Positions 15,240 through 23,091 of a stretch of DNA of 64,000 nucleotides are shown here, piece after piece (within the stretch, counting starts at the first letter, position 1; every line of letters begins with the position of its first letter). Location: contig CAWAYQ010000022.1 of assembly GCA_963786225.1 (NCBI GenBank), positions 58,638-122,637 of the forward strand, in the 5' to 3' direction. The notes beneath the pieces are model-generated. The model worked only from the letters and a program-made list of their open reading frames with translations. It did not search any database and had not been told where the DNA came from. Both the position numbers and the translations under genes were made by a program. Source of the DNA: Flaviflagellibacter sp963786225. GTDB taxonomy: Bacteria > Pseudomonadota > Alphaproteobacteria > Rhizobiales > Methylopilaceae.

Positions 15240-15276
15240 CACGCGCTCGACCCTCTCCCGCTTCGCAGGAGAGGGG
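15212..15276 (-). repeat. REP-like repeat, family B, right inverted arm around the DUF559 gene
   Basis: This is the inverted copy of 14756-14820. On the minus strand it starts CCCTCTCCTGCGAAGCGGG, passes through GTCGAGCGCGTGTCAACGCG and ends CAAGCACGATGC. It overlaps the 3' end of the DUF559 gene by 28 bp and abuts the TIGR02302 gene stop. Confidence 0.9.
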
Positions 15277-15290
15277 AGGAGCCTCGATCC

Positions 15291-17909
15291 TCAATCTCTC
15301 AGCAGCCGTTCCAGATAATCCAGCTCTTCCTGCGAACGCGCCGGTTCGCCGATGCGGCGGCGCAGTTCCTCCAGGACGCGGCGGGCGCGCTGGGCTTCGA
15401 TTTCGCCTGGAACGCGGACATTGGAGCCGGGGTCGTAGCGGCGCGAACGCGTCGGGCGCCCCAGGGGATCGGTGTCTTCCTGGCCGGCGGACTGGTTCGG
15501 ACGCGTCCCGGGCTGCTGGCCGGGGCTGCCCTGGCCCTGCATCATCTGCTCGGCCATGCTCTGCGCGCCCTTGCGGAGAGCTTCGAGCGCGCGGCCCTGG
15601 GCGTTGAAGGCGCGATTGGCGTCGCCCTGACCGAGCTGACCTTCGGCCGAGCCCATCTCTTCGCCGGCATCGCCGAGCGAGGGATCGGTCGCTAGGCCCT
15701 TGCCCTCCAGCTCTTTCATCATCTCGCCGAGACGCTGCTTCAGCGCGCCCTGTTCCTTGCCGAGCTGGCCGAGGCCGCCTTCTTGTGAGCCTTCCTGACC
15801 TTCACCCTGTCCCTCGCCGTTCTGCTGCCCGTTCTGCTGCTGCCCGCTCTGCCGCCGGCCGTTCGGCTGCTGCCCTTCGCCCGGCTGTTGGCCCTGACCC
15901 GGCTGGCGCTGGCGGAAGGTCCTGTCGCGCAGTTCGCTCTGTTCGCGGATCATGCGGCCGAGTTCATCAAGCGCCTTGGCGGCCGCTTCCGATCCCTCGT
16001 CCATACGCCCCGGCTGCGCGGTCTGCAGATTGTTGAGCATGTCGCGCAGTTCGGAAAGCAGGTTCTTCGCGGCATCGCGGTTGCCGCCGCGCGCGAGGTC
16101 TTCCATGCGGTCGAGCATGTTCTTCAGATCTTCCGGCGTCAGCACCCGTGCGCCGGGCGGCAGCTGCGCCTGCATTCCGGGCTGCTGCTGCATGCGCCGC
16201 GCCATCTCTTCCATGAACTTGCCGAGCGCCTGGCGCAGCTCGTCCATCAGCTTCTTCAACTCTTCATCGGACGCGTTGCGCTCAAGAGCGTCGCGAAGAT
16301 TCTGCTCGGCCTGTTTGAGATCGTTCTCGAGCCCCGGCAGATCGCCGTCCTCAATCTTAAGGGCGATCTCCCACAGATAATCGACGACGCCGCGCAGGTC
16401 CTCGTCCGAGCGCGCATAGAACAGCCGCGCATGCGCGGAGCGCAGGCCGAGGAAGATGCCAAGATCGGGCGTGAACTTTTCCGGAAACAAAGACAGCGCG
16501 TTGATCGCGTTGAGGACGCGCGGACGGGCCTCCGCGTCGAGCGCGAGCATGCGCCGCTGTTCGATCAGCGCGCGGGCCAGCGGGTGGGTGAAGCCGCGCG
16601 CGGGCAGGAGTGTTTCGAGCGCCTCGCTGCGGCCTTCCTGGCCCGGCTCGTCGCGGGCGAGAAGCGTCATGACAACGCGCGTGCCGGCCCATGGGTGCTC
16701 GACGAGATCGAGATTGGTGACGGCTCCGCCCGAACGAGCGCGGCCCTGAGGCAGAACCAGCCTGATCTCCGGCGGGCCGTAGAGCGGGCGCGACTGCGGC
16801 GCGTCGCTCTTGCGCGCGGTCGCGCGGGGCAGCGCGACAAGCGCCTGGGCCGCGGCGACGCCGTAATCGTCCTCGACGGTGTAATCCAGCGCGAGCGAGC
16901 CGTTCTGATTGATGCGCGGCGGCGCGCGGAAGGCGATTTTGGGCGGCGTGTCGGGAAGGACGGCGAAGCGCCAGACGCGTTGGCTGCCGCCGGCGGGATC
17001 GACCGTAACCTCGGTGTTCCGTTCAAGCGCGTACCGGCTTTCCGAGACTCCTTCTCCCGCCTTGGCGATAGGAGCATTCGCGGCGGACGGCGCCTTTTCA
17101 TCCGGGCCGAGTTCGCGCGCGCCGGGTGCGCTTATTTCGGCCTTGCCGCCGGAGGTGCGGACGACGAGAACGCTGCCTGACGGAATCGTATGTACGCTTT
17201 GATCGTCTTCCGGTTCGGCTGCGCGGGCGCCGTCTTCCGGGCGGCTCGCGGTGAGAAAGACCGGGGGGCGACCAGTATAGGGCGGCGGCGCGACCCAGGC
17301 ATCGAGCCTGGGCGGCACGCCGCCGGCCGGCGTGCGCCAGTCGAAGGCCGAGACCGTGCGCGCGCCGCGATCCTCGCCGGCGGATACGAAGGCCACGATG
17401 GCGACGAGAAGGGCCAGGAAGCGCAGCGCGCGGGGATCGCGCGCCGCGAGCTTCGGGTGCGCGATACCGGCCTTGAGGTCGCGGGCCGCGCGGGTGGCCC
17501 GGTCGCGATGCGCGGCCCAGAGGGCGCTCGTGACCGGATCATCGGCGGTGGAGGCGAGCGGGTCCGTAAGGGCGGTCGCGGGCCTGTGCACCGCGCCGCT
17601 GGAACGGTCGATGCGGGAAAGCGCGGCGATGCGGCTCGGAAGGGCAAGGCGCAGAAGCGGAGCAAAAGCCCCGAGCAAAGCGGCGCTGAAGCCGATGACG
17701 GCGACGACCCGAACGAGCGGCGGCACCTCCTCCCACACCCCGAACCAGGACAAGGCAAGGAACACGAGCAGGACGGCGCCGGCGCCGGCGAGCGGTGGCC
17801 AGAGGTTTTCCCAGAGGAGGGCGGCCTGAGCGCGGCGCACGATGGCGTCCAGCGCGCCGGTCCGCGCGGGTTCGGGCTGCTGAGGGGCGATGCCGGGCTC
17901 ACCGGTCAT
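15291..17909 (-). CDS. TIGR02302 family (DUF4175-like) large membrane protein
   Basis: 872 aa. The N-terminus has two transmembrane helices (about residues 37-55 and 66-88), with a third near 165-180. A long extracytoplasmic region with beta-rich segments follows, then alpha-helical stretches with repeated acidic heptads (about 500-640). A Gln/Gly-rich low-complexity segment (about 655-740, e.g. GQQQNGQQNGEGQGEG) precedes a C-terminal part ending RRRIGEPARSQEELDYLERLL. TIGR02302 proteins are found in alphaproteobacteria near lysA; their function is unknown. Transcribed toward the DUF559 element and separated from lysA by a REP doublet. Confidence 0.88.
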   Translation of the reverse strand: MTGEPGIAPQQPEPARTGALDAIVRRAQAALLWENLWPPLAGAGAVLLVFLALSWFGVWEEVPPLVRVVAVIGFSAALLGAFAPLLRLALPSRIAALSRIDRSSGAVHRPATALTDPLASTADDPVTSALWAAHRDRATRAARDLKAGIAHPKLAARDPRALRFLALLVAIVAFVSAGEDRGARTVSAFDWRTPAGGVPPRLDAWVAPPPYTGRPPVFLTASRPEDGARAAEPEDDQSVHTIPSGSVLVVRTSGGKAEISAPGARELGPDEKAPSAANAPIAKAGEGVSESRYALERNTEVTVDPAGGSQRVWRFAVLPDTPPKIAFRAPPRINQNGSLALDYTVEDDYGVAAAQALVALPRATARKSDAPQSRPLYGPPEIRLVLPQGRARSGGAVTNLDLVEHPWAGTRVVMTLLARDEPGQEGRSEALETLLPARGFTHPLARALIEQRRMLALDAEARPRVLNAINALSLFPEKFTPDLGIFLGLRSAHARLFYARSDEDLRGVVDYLWEIALKIEDGDLPGLENDLKQAEQNLRDALERNASDEELKKLMDELRQALGKFMEEMARRMQQQPGMQAQLPPGARVLTPEDLKNMLDRMEDLARGGNRDAAKNLLSELRDMLNNLQTAQPGRMDEGSEAAAKALDELGRMIREQSELRDRTFRQRQPGQGQQPGEGQQPNGRRQSGQQQNGQQNGEGQGEGQEGSQEGGLGQLGKEQGALKQRLGEMMKELEGKGLATDPSLGDAGEEMGSAEGQLGQGDANRAFNAQGRALEALRKGAQSMAEQMMQGQGSPGQQPGTRPNQSAGQEDTDPLGRPTRSRRYDPGSNVRVPGEIEAQRARRVLEELRRRIGEPARSQEELDYLERLLRD

Positions 17910-17990
17910 GGGCGGTCAGTCCTCATGCCGGGACTGTAACACGCAGTTTAAGGCGAGCGAGGGGCATGGCGAAGTTGTGAAGAGATCATA

Positions 17991-18055
17991 CCCTCTCCTG
18001 CGAAGCGGGAGAGGGTCGAGCGCGTGTCAACGCGCCGGGGTGAGGGCAAGCACGA
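17991..18055 (+). repeat. REP-like repeat, family B, left arm of a short doublet
   Basis: The unit begins CCCTCTCCTGCGAAGCGGG and continues through TCGAGCGCGTGTCAACGCG and GGGTGAGGGCAAGCACGA. It matches the arms around the DUF559 gene nearly base for base. Its inverted partner starts 40 bp later. Confidence 0.9.
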
Positions 18056-18095
18056 TGTTGGCGAGTGGATGGAAAAAGCAGATCGCTGACTTCGC

Positions 18096-18157
18096 TCTTG
18101 CCCTCACCCCGCTCGCCTGACGGCGAGTCGTCCCTCTCCCGCTTCGCAGGAGAGGGG
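18096..18157 (-). repeat. REP-like repeat, family B, right arm of a short doublet
   Basis: The inverted partner of 17991-18055 (CTTGCCCTCACCCCG ... CTCTCCCGCTTCGCAGGAGAG). The doublet lies between TIGR02302 and lysA and could fold into a long hairpin acting as terminator or mRNA stabiliser. Confidence 0.88.
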
Positions 18158-18164
18158 TAAGAGG

Positions 18165-19430
18165 TCACAGCCAGGGCGCGGGCCGGTCCAGCGCAATCAG
18201 CGCCTCTATGTCGAGGCGGGGGCGGACCACGGCCATCTCGGCCCCCTTCACCAGAACTTCCGGCACGAGGGCGCGGGTGTTGTAGGTCGAGGCCTGAGTT
18301 GCGCCGTAGGCGCCGGCCGTCATCACCGCAACGAGATCGCCGGGCTGGAGCGCGGGAAGCGAGCGTCCGAGCGCGAGATAGTCACCGGTTTCGCAGACCG
18401 GACCGACGACATCGGCCGTGACATGGGCCGCGTCGGGTGCCGCCTCGCGCACCGGCCAGATATCGTGATGGGCGTCATACAGGGTCGGGCGGATGAGATC
18501 GTTCATGCCGGCGTCGACGATGACGAAGGTCTTTGCGCCGCCGGTCTTCACGTAGAGGACGCGCGTCAGGAGAATGCCGGCATTGCCGGCGATCAGGCGG
18601 CCCGGTTCGAGGACGAGTTTTGCGCCGAGCGGGCCGATATGGCGACGCACGACTTCGGCATAGGCGTCCGGCAGCGGCGGCGGCGCATTGTCGAGACGAT
18701 AGGGAATGCCGAGGCCCCCGCCGACATCGACATGGTCGATGACGTGCCCATCGGTCCGCAATGTAAGGACAAGCTCGGCGAGCAGCGCGAAGGCCGCGTC
18801 GAATGGGGCGACGTCCGTGATCTGGCTGCCGATATGCATGTCGACGCCCGACACCGCGATTCCCGGGAGCCGTGCCGCATGGGCGTAGACCGCGCGCGCA
18901 CGCTCGAACGGAATCCCGAACTTGTTTTCGGATTTGCCGGTCGAAATCTTGGCGTGAGTCTTGGCGTCGACATCCGGATTGACGCGGATCGCGATCTTCG
19001 CGGTGGCGCCGCGCGCCGCAGCGATCTCCGACAGAAGATCGAGCTCGGGTTCGGATTCGACGTTGAAGCAGAGGATGTCGGCTTCGAGCGCTTCCTCGAT
19101 CTCTTCCGCCGTCTTGCCGACGCCCGAAAAAGTGATGCGGCTGCCCGGCACTCCCGCGGTGAGCGCCCGCAGCAATTCGCCGCCCGAGACGACGTCCATA
19201 CCCGAGCCGAGACGCGCGAGCGTCTTCAGAACGGCCTGATTGGAATTGGCCTTTACGGCGTAGCAGACCAGCGCATCCATGCCCGCGAAGGCTTCGGAAA
19301 ACACGCGGAAATGCCGCTCCAGGGTGGCCGAGGAATAGACATAGACCGGTGTGCCGACCTCGTCCGCGAGAGCGGGAAGGCTGACGTCCTCGGCGTGAAG
19401 CGTGCCGTTACGATAGACGAAATGATGCAT
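18165..19430 (-). CDS. lysA: Diaminopimelate decarboxylase
   Basis: 421-aa fold-type III PLP enzyme that decarboxylates meso-diaminopimelate to L-lysine, the last step of lysine synthesis. PLP lysine K60 lies in CYAVKANSNQAVL; other motifs are GSGMDVVSGGELLRAL, RVNPDVDAKTH, the HIGSQI motif, the glycine-rich GGGLGIPY, EPGRLIAGNAG and CETGDYLA with the cysteine of the second active site. The ATG at 19430 fits homologues (HHFVYRNGTLHAEDV). It is the last gene of an argH-lptM-lysA run, the standard arrangement in proteobacteria. Confidence 0.96.
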   Translation of the reverse strand: MHHFVYRNGTLHAEDVSLPALADEVGTPVYVYSSATLERHFRVFSEAFAGMDALVCYAVKANSNQAVLKTLARLGSGMDVVSGGELLRALTAGVPGSRITFSGVGKTAEEIEEALEADILCFNVESEPELDLLSEIAAARGATAKIAIRVNPDVDAKTHAKISTGKSENKFGIPFERARAVYAHAARLPGIAVSGVDMHIGSQITDVAPFDAAFALLAELVLTLRTDGHVIDHVDVGGGLGIPYRLDNAPPPLPDAYAEVVRRHIGPLGAKLVLEPGRLIAGNAGILLTRVLYVKTGGAKTFVIVDAGMNDLIRPTLYDAHHDIWPVREAAPDAAHVTADVVGPVCETGDYLALGRSLPALQPGDLVAVMTAGAYGATQASTYNTRALVPEVLVKGAEMAVVRPRLDIEALIALDRPAPWL

Positions 19431-19445
19431 GGAGAGCCGTCCGGC

Positions 19446-19754
19446 TCACTTCACGAGCGAATCGAGGAAGAAACTTTTCTTGGGTTTGCTCGGATCGATC
19501 GGCGCGGGCGCAACGGCGACGGGCCTGTTCTGCCCGGTCGTCGGACCGGTACCGATGAAGGACGGATTGTCGAAAGCGCCGGAATCGGTGGTCGTGACCT
19601 GCGCGACGGGTGCGACCATGCGCTCGGAGGCGGCCGGCTTCGGCGACACCGTCAGGCCGGGAGGCGCTTCGAGCGCGCCGCGGCGTCCGCAGCCCGCGAC
19701 CGCGATCAGCACGGCTGTCAGCGCCACGCCCACGAGAAAGGTGCGGCGGCTCAT
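19446..19754 (-). CDS. lptM: Small lipoprotein, LptM-like
   Basis: 102-aa precursor with a basic start (MSRRTFLVGVALTAVLIAV) and the lipobox VAGC, so lipidation at about Cys22. The GCGRRGALEAPPG stretch right after the Cys matches the LptM/YifL pattern. LptM in enterobacteria helps the LPS translocon LptD fold. Alphaproteobacterial members share the N-terminal motif and the lysA-linked position, with a longer Pro/Ala-rich tail (to PKKSFFLDSLVK). It sits between argH and lysA, 15 bp before lysA. Confidence 0.85.
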   Translation of the reverse strand: MSRRTFLVGVALTAVLIAVAGCGRRGALEAPPGLTVSPKPAASERMVAPVAQVTTTDSGAFDNPSFIGTGPTTGQNRPVAVAPAPIDPSKPKKSFFLDSLVK

Positions 19755-19836
19755 GGCCGGGTCTCCGGCGAAAAGGCGAGGTTGGATGTCATCGGGGCCG
19801 CACTCTCGGGGATGGAGGCGCTTTTCGCAAGTGCCG

Positions 19837-21228
19837 TCACGCCACGGTCTTTCCGAGTTTTTTCAGCCAGCGCCGGGCCTCGCGCTTCACGTTCGCGGGC
19901 GCGGTGCCGCCATAGGAGGTGCGGCTCTTGACCGATTTTTCGACGCCCAGAACGCCGAACACGGCCTCGGTGATCTTCGGCTCGACGGCCTGAAGATCGG
20001 CTAGTTTCAGCCGCTCCAGGGGGAGATTGGATTCGGACGCCTTGGCCACGATGCGGCCGGTGACGTGATGCGCCTCGCGGAAAGGCAGTTTCAGTTCGCG
20101 CACGAGCCAGTCGGCGAGGTCGGTCGCTGTAGCGTAGCCGGCGCCTGCGGCCTTCTTCATGGCCTTGGCGTCCGGCTCCATGTCCGCGACCATGCCGGTC
20201 ATCGCGGAAAGGCACAGACCGAGCGTCGAGAGCGCGTCGAACGTGCCCTCCTTGTCCTCCTGCATGTCCTTGGAATAGGCGAGCGGCAGACCCTTGATGA
20301 CGGTCAGAAGCCCGACCAGCGCACCGACGACCCGCCCGGTCTTGCCGCGCACGAGTTCGGCGGCGTCCGGGTTCTTCTTCTGCGGCATGATCGAGGAGCC
20401 GGTGGTAAAGCGGTCCGACAGCTTCACGAAGCCGAACTGAGACGTCGTCCAGAGAACGATCTCCTCGGCGAGCCGGGAAAGATGCGTCGAGGCGATGGCT
20501 GAGGCGGCGAGCACTTCGAGCACGAAATCGCGTGCCGACACGGCGTCGAGCGAATTTGCCATCGGCCGCGCGAAATCGAGCGCCTTCGCCGTCATGTGGC
20601 GGTCGATGGGAAAGCCCGTGCCGGCCAGGGCGGCGGCGCCGAGCGGGTTTTCGTTGAGTCGGGCGCGGGCATCCGCGAACCGGCCCCGGTCGCGCGACAG
20701 CATTTCGACGTAAGCCAAAAGGTGGTGGCCGAAGGTCACGGGCTGCGCGCTCTGCAAATGGGTAAAGCCGGGCATGACCGTACCCGCATGCGCCAGCGCC
20801 TTTTCCGCAAGGGCCGTCTGAAGGCCGGCCAAGGCCTCGTCGATCGCGTCCACGGTGTCGCGCACATACAGCCGGAAATCGGTCGCGACCTGGTCGTTGC
20901 GCGAGCGCGCGGTGTGCAGGCGTCCCGCGACCGGGCCGATCAGTTCGGCAAGGCGGGACTCGATATTGAGATGGATGTCCTCCAGCGCACGCGAGAATGT
21001 GAACGTGCCGCCTTCAATCTCGGCCAGCACCCTGGCGAGCCCTTCGGAAATCGTCCGGCCATCGTCCTTCGACAGCACGCCGGTCTCGGCCAGCATCGCG
21101 ACATGGGCTTGCGAGCCGCGAATATCCTGAGCATAGAGGTAGCGGTCGAAGTCGATCGAGGCGTTGATCGCTTCCAGTGCGGCATCGGGGCTCTGGCTGA
21201 ACCGGCCGCCCCACATCTTGTTGCTCAT
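19837..21228 (-). CDS. argH: Argininosuccinate lyase
   Basis: 463-aa fumarase/aspartase-superfamily enzyme releasing arginine and fumarate from argininosuccinate. The signature GSSIMPQKKNPD is intact, including the catalytic Ser. Other conserved segments are MWGGRFSQSPD at the N-terminus, HTARSRNDQVATD, and GFTHLQSAQPVTFGHHLLAY. The ATG at 21228 is the obvious start. It heads the argH-lptM-lysA operon and is divergent from the thioredoxin-like gene, whose start is only 37 bp away, so both promoters must share or overlap a very short region. Confidence 0.96.
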   Translation of the reverse strand: MSNKMWGGRFSQSPDAALEAINASIDFDRYLYAQDIRGSQAHVAMLAETGVLSKDDGRTISEGLARVLAEIEGGTFTFSRALEDIHLNIESRLAELIGPVAGRLHTARSRNDQVATDFRLYVRDTVDAIDEALAGLQTALAEKALAHAGTVMPGFTHLQSAQPVTFGHHLLAYVEMLSRDRGRFADARARLNENPLGAAALAGTGFPIDRHMTAKALDFARPMANSLDAVSARDFVLEVLAASAIASTHLSRLAEEIVLWTTSQFGFVKLSDRFTTGSSIMPQKKNPDAAELVRGKTGRVVGALVGLLTVIKGLPLAYSKDMQEDKEGTFDALSTLGLCLSAMTGMVADMEPDAKAMKKAAGAGYATATDLADWLVRELKLPFREAHHVTGRIVAKASESNLPLERLKLADLQAVEPKITEAVFGVLGVEKSVKSRTSYGGTAPANVKREARRWLKKLGKTVA

Positions 21229-21265
21229 CTTCGGCCCCTTCGAGGCGAAAGCACGGTTTCAGGCT

Positions 21266-21913
21266 ATGAATGACACGAAGTCACCGGTCAGGCCGGCGCG
21301 GCTTTTCGCGGCCGCCGCCGTGCTTGGCGTCCTTGCGGGCGCAGGCGCGATTTACATGACAAGTATGGGCGCGCGCAACGAAAGCGCGGCGCTATGCTCA
21401 ACGGATCGAACGCTCACCGGCCGGATGAAGCCATTGGCGAAGGGCGAAGTCGCCGCCGTTCTGGTGCCCGAGCAACCGCGGAAACTGCCCGCGCTCGGCT
21501 TCAGGGATGGCGCGGGCAAGGAGGTCACGCTCAAGGACTTCGCCGGAAAGACGCTGCTTTTGAACCTGTGGGCGACGTGGTGCGCACCCTGCCGTCAGGA
21601 GATGCCCGCATTGGATGCGCTGCAGGGTGAGTTCGGAGGGGCGGATTTCGAGGTCGCGGCGGTGTCCATCGACACCCAAGACCCTGAGAAGGCGCGTGAA
21701 TTCCTCAAGGAACTCAACATTTCGAAGCTCGGCTTCTACGCGGATCCGAGCGCCAAGCTGTTTCAGGATCTCAAGCTTGCGGGCCGGGCGGTCGGGCTGC
21801 CGACGACCATTCTGATCGACAAAGCGGGCTGCGAGATCGGCTATCTGCCGGGGCCGGCGGATTGGGCGTCCGAGGACGCCAAAGCCCTCATCCGGGCGGC
21901 GCTTGGCCGCTAG
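21266..21913 (+). CDS. TlpA-like membrane-anchored thioredoxin
   Basis: 215 aa. The N-terminal membrane anchor (about residues 11-33) is followed by a TlpA/ResA-type thioredoxin domain with redox motif WCAPC (C106, C109), LLLNLWATWCAP and the cis-Pro region GLPTTILIDKAG. TlpA proteins reduce periplasmic disulfides, often for cytochrome c or oxidase copper-site assembly. Start ATG at 21266 (MNDTKSPVRPARL). Paired head-to-head with argH, a recurrent arrangement in this order. It overlaps the stop of the small gene on the other strand at 21910. Confidence 0.92.
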   Translation: MNDTKSPVRPARLFAAAAVLGVLAGAGAIYMTSMGARNESAALCSTDRTLTGRMKPLAKGEVAAVLVPEQPRKLPALGFRDGAGKEVTLKDFAGKTLLLNLWATWCAPCRQEMPALDALQGEFGGADFEVAAVSIDTQDPEKAREFLKELNISKLGFYADPSAKLFQDLKLAGRAVGLPTTILIDKAGCEIGYLPGPADWASEDAKALIRAALGR

Positions 21914-22179
21914 ATCGTAACGTCGAAGCCCGCTTTCGCCTGTTCCAGTTTCTTGGCGTAGTCCGCCTGCAGGCGGGTTTGGACGATCCTGGTCGTCAAT
22001 TCGAGGGACGAGGCCGTCTGGTTGGCCACCGCTCCGAGGAGGTTGCTGCCCAAAGCGGAGTTGCTGGCCGTATAGGAATCCCATTTGGCGCGGTTTGCGG
22101 CCTTCATCGTCGCGCCCGGATTGGCCTGCCAACTCGGCTGGTACATCCGCATTCCGTTCTTGGCGACGGTGAACGCCAT
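21910..22179 (-). CDS. Small hypothetical protein, third gene of a motility-like cluster
   Basis: 89 aa starting MAFTVAKNGMRMYQ. It has an NPGATMKAANRAKWD segment and a helical C-terminal half (ASSLELTTRIVQTRLQ). It lacks a signal peptide or membrane helix. Its ATG at 22179 overlaps the stop of the YjfB-like gene upstream (TGATG), so the two are coupled. I do not recognise the family; context suggests a flagellar or surface-motility accessory role, which is inference. The stop codon overlaps the stop of the convergent thioredoxin gene. Confidence 0.65.
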   Translation of the reverse strand: MAFTVAKNGMRMYQPSWQANPGATMKAANRAKWDSYTASNSALGSNLLGAVANQTASSLELTTRIVQTRLQADYAKKLEQAKAGFDVTI

Positions 22180-22373
22180 CAGGCGCTCCGGTCCACGGAT
22201 CCGCCGACGCCGTCCGGAAGAAACGCCTTGCCCGCTTCGGCCGCCTGGCCGAGCAGGTCGACCACCGCCTGCTGCATCTGAGCGCTCTGCTTCAGGGCGA
22301 TCAGCGAAAACTGCTGCGCGGTCGTGGCGCTCTGCATGCCTACAAGGGTGCCGGCGAGGGCTGAGGTATCCAA
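22179..22373 (-). CDS. YjfB-like putative motility protein
   Basis: 64 aa. The start MDTSALAGTLVGMQSATTAQQ and the following ALKQSAQMQQAVVDLL helix match the short YjfB_motility pattern (a small helical protein named for a Bacillus flagellar-regulon member). Its role is unknown. The stop overlaps the next gene's ATG. Its last 15 bases (GACCGGAGCGCCTGA) closely repeat the last 15 bases of the upstream small gene, encoding DRSA in both. Confidence 0.7.
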   Translation of the reverse strand: MDTSALAGTLVGMQSATTAQQFSLIALKQSAQMQQAVVDLLGQAAEAGKAFLPDGVGGSVDRSA

Positions 22374-22442
22374 ATCCAGGCTCCTGTCGCCGGCCAGAAT
22401 GCCGCAACGTCCATGAAGCTATCGTTAATTTACATTGATGAA

Positions 22443-22646
22443 TCAGGCACTCCGGTCGATCCGCTCGCCGGTGCCGGGCAGCCGGGCACTGAGGCCCTGC
22501 GCGTGCTCGGTCGCGTTTTCGACCACATCCGTGAGAGTCACCACATCCCCGTCGAGCGTCGCCGCGAGTGGGGTATAATCCGACATTGCCCGGCGGTAGC
22601 CCTCGAGAATGGCGGCGGCGGACGCATTGGCGGCAACGGGGTTCAT
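22443..22646 (-). CDS. Small hypothetical protein, first gene of a motility-like cluster
   Basis: 67 aa from the ATG at 22646 (MNPVAANASAAAILEGY), chosen over an in-frame upstream start because AAGGAGCCGCG lies 4-10 bases before it. It is mostly helical and Ala-rich, with VVTLTDVVENATEHAQGLSARL in the middle, and ends ERIDRSA like the YjfB-like gene. No domain is recognised. It probably starts a three-gene transcript with the two genes at 21910-22373. Confidence 0.6.
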   Translation of the reverse strand: MNPVAANASAAAILEGYRRAMSDYTPLAATLDGDVVTLTDVVENATEHAQGLSARLPGTGERIDRSA

Positions 22647-22756
22647 CGCGGCTCCTTGCCCCAATAATGCCCGAAATGGGCTCTCGGCGCCGCACCGCCC
22701 TTACGCTAAAGTCAACAAATCGTTACCAGTTAATCGCCGCTAACCAATAAAAAAGC

Positions 22757-22784
22757 TTGCAATTCCGTATGTACTTACTATGTA
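22757..22784 (+). promoter_or_regulatory. Probable promoter of the Lys-rich BrnA-like gene
   Basis: TTGCAA (22757-22762), a 16-bp spacer and TATGTA (22779-22784) lie in a conspicuously AT-rich patch, about 30 bp before the ATG at 22816. This is the clearest AT-rich promoter region in the core part of the window. Confidence 0.5.
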
Positions 22785-22815
22785 GGGGCTTCCATTTCAA
22801 GGAAAGGACCCCAAA

Positions 22816-23085
22816 ATGGCCAAGAAACCCGTGAAGAAGAAAGCCGCTCCCCGTAAGGCCGTCAAGGCTAAGACCGCCGCCGCCAAGCGTCCGGTCGCCA
22901 AGAAGAAGGCCGTCAAGCGCGCCGCGCCGAAGGCCAAGGGCCTCGCCGGTCTCTTCAAGCCGGTAAAGCAGTCTGTCACGATCCGTCTCGATTCGGATGT
23001 CGTGTCCTGGTTCAAGAAGCAGGCCGACAAGTACCAGACGGAAATCAACAGCGTGCTGCGCAAGCACATGACGAAGCGCGGCTAA
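22816..23085 (+). CDS. Lys/Ala-rich tail fused to a BrnA-like ribbon-helix-helix domain
   Basis: 89 aa. Residues 2-50 are a low-complexity histone H1-like tail (MAKKPVKKKAAPRKAVKAKT and onward) with repeated KxAAxK units. Residues 51-87 (KQSVTIRLDSDVVSWFKKQ ... INSVLRKHM) match the BrnA antitoxin domain, a ribbon-helix-helix DNA-binding fold. No brnT-like toxin gene lies on either side, so this is not an ordinary antitoxin. A strong ribosome binding site (AAGGAAAGGA) and AT-rich promoter suggest high expression. Inferred role: abundant nucleoid-associated or global DNA-binding protein. Confidence 0.85.
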   Translation: MAKKPVKKKAAPRKAVKAKTAAAKRPVAKKKAVKRAAPKAKGLAGLFKPVKQSVTIRLDSDVVSWFKKQADKYQTEINSVLRKHMTKRG

Positions 23086-23091
23086 TTACGC

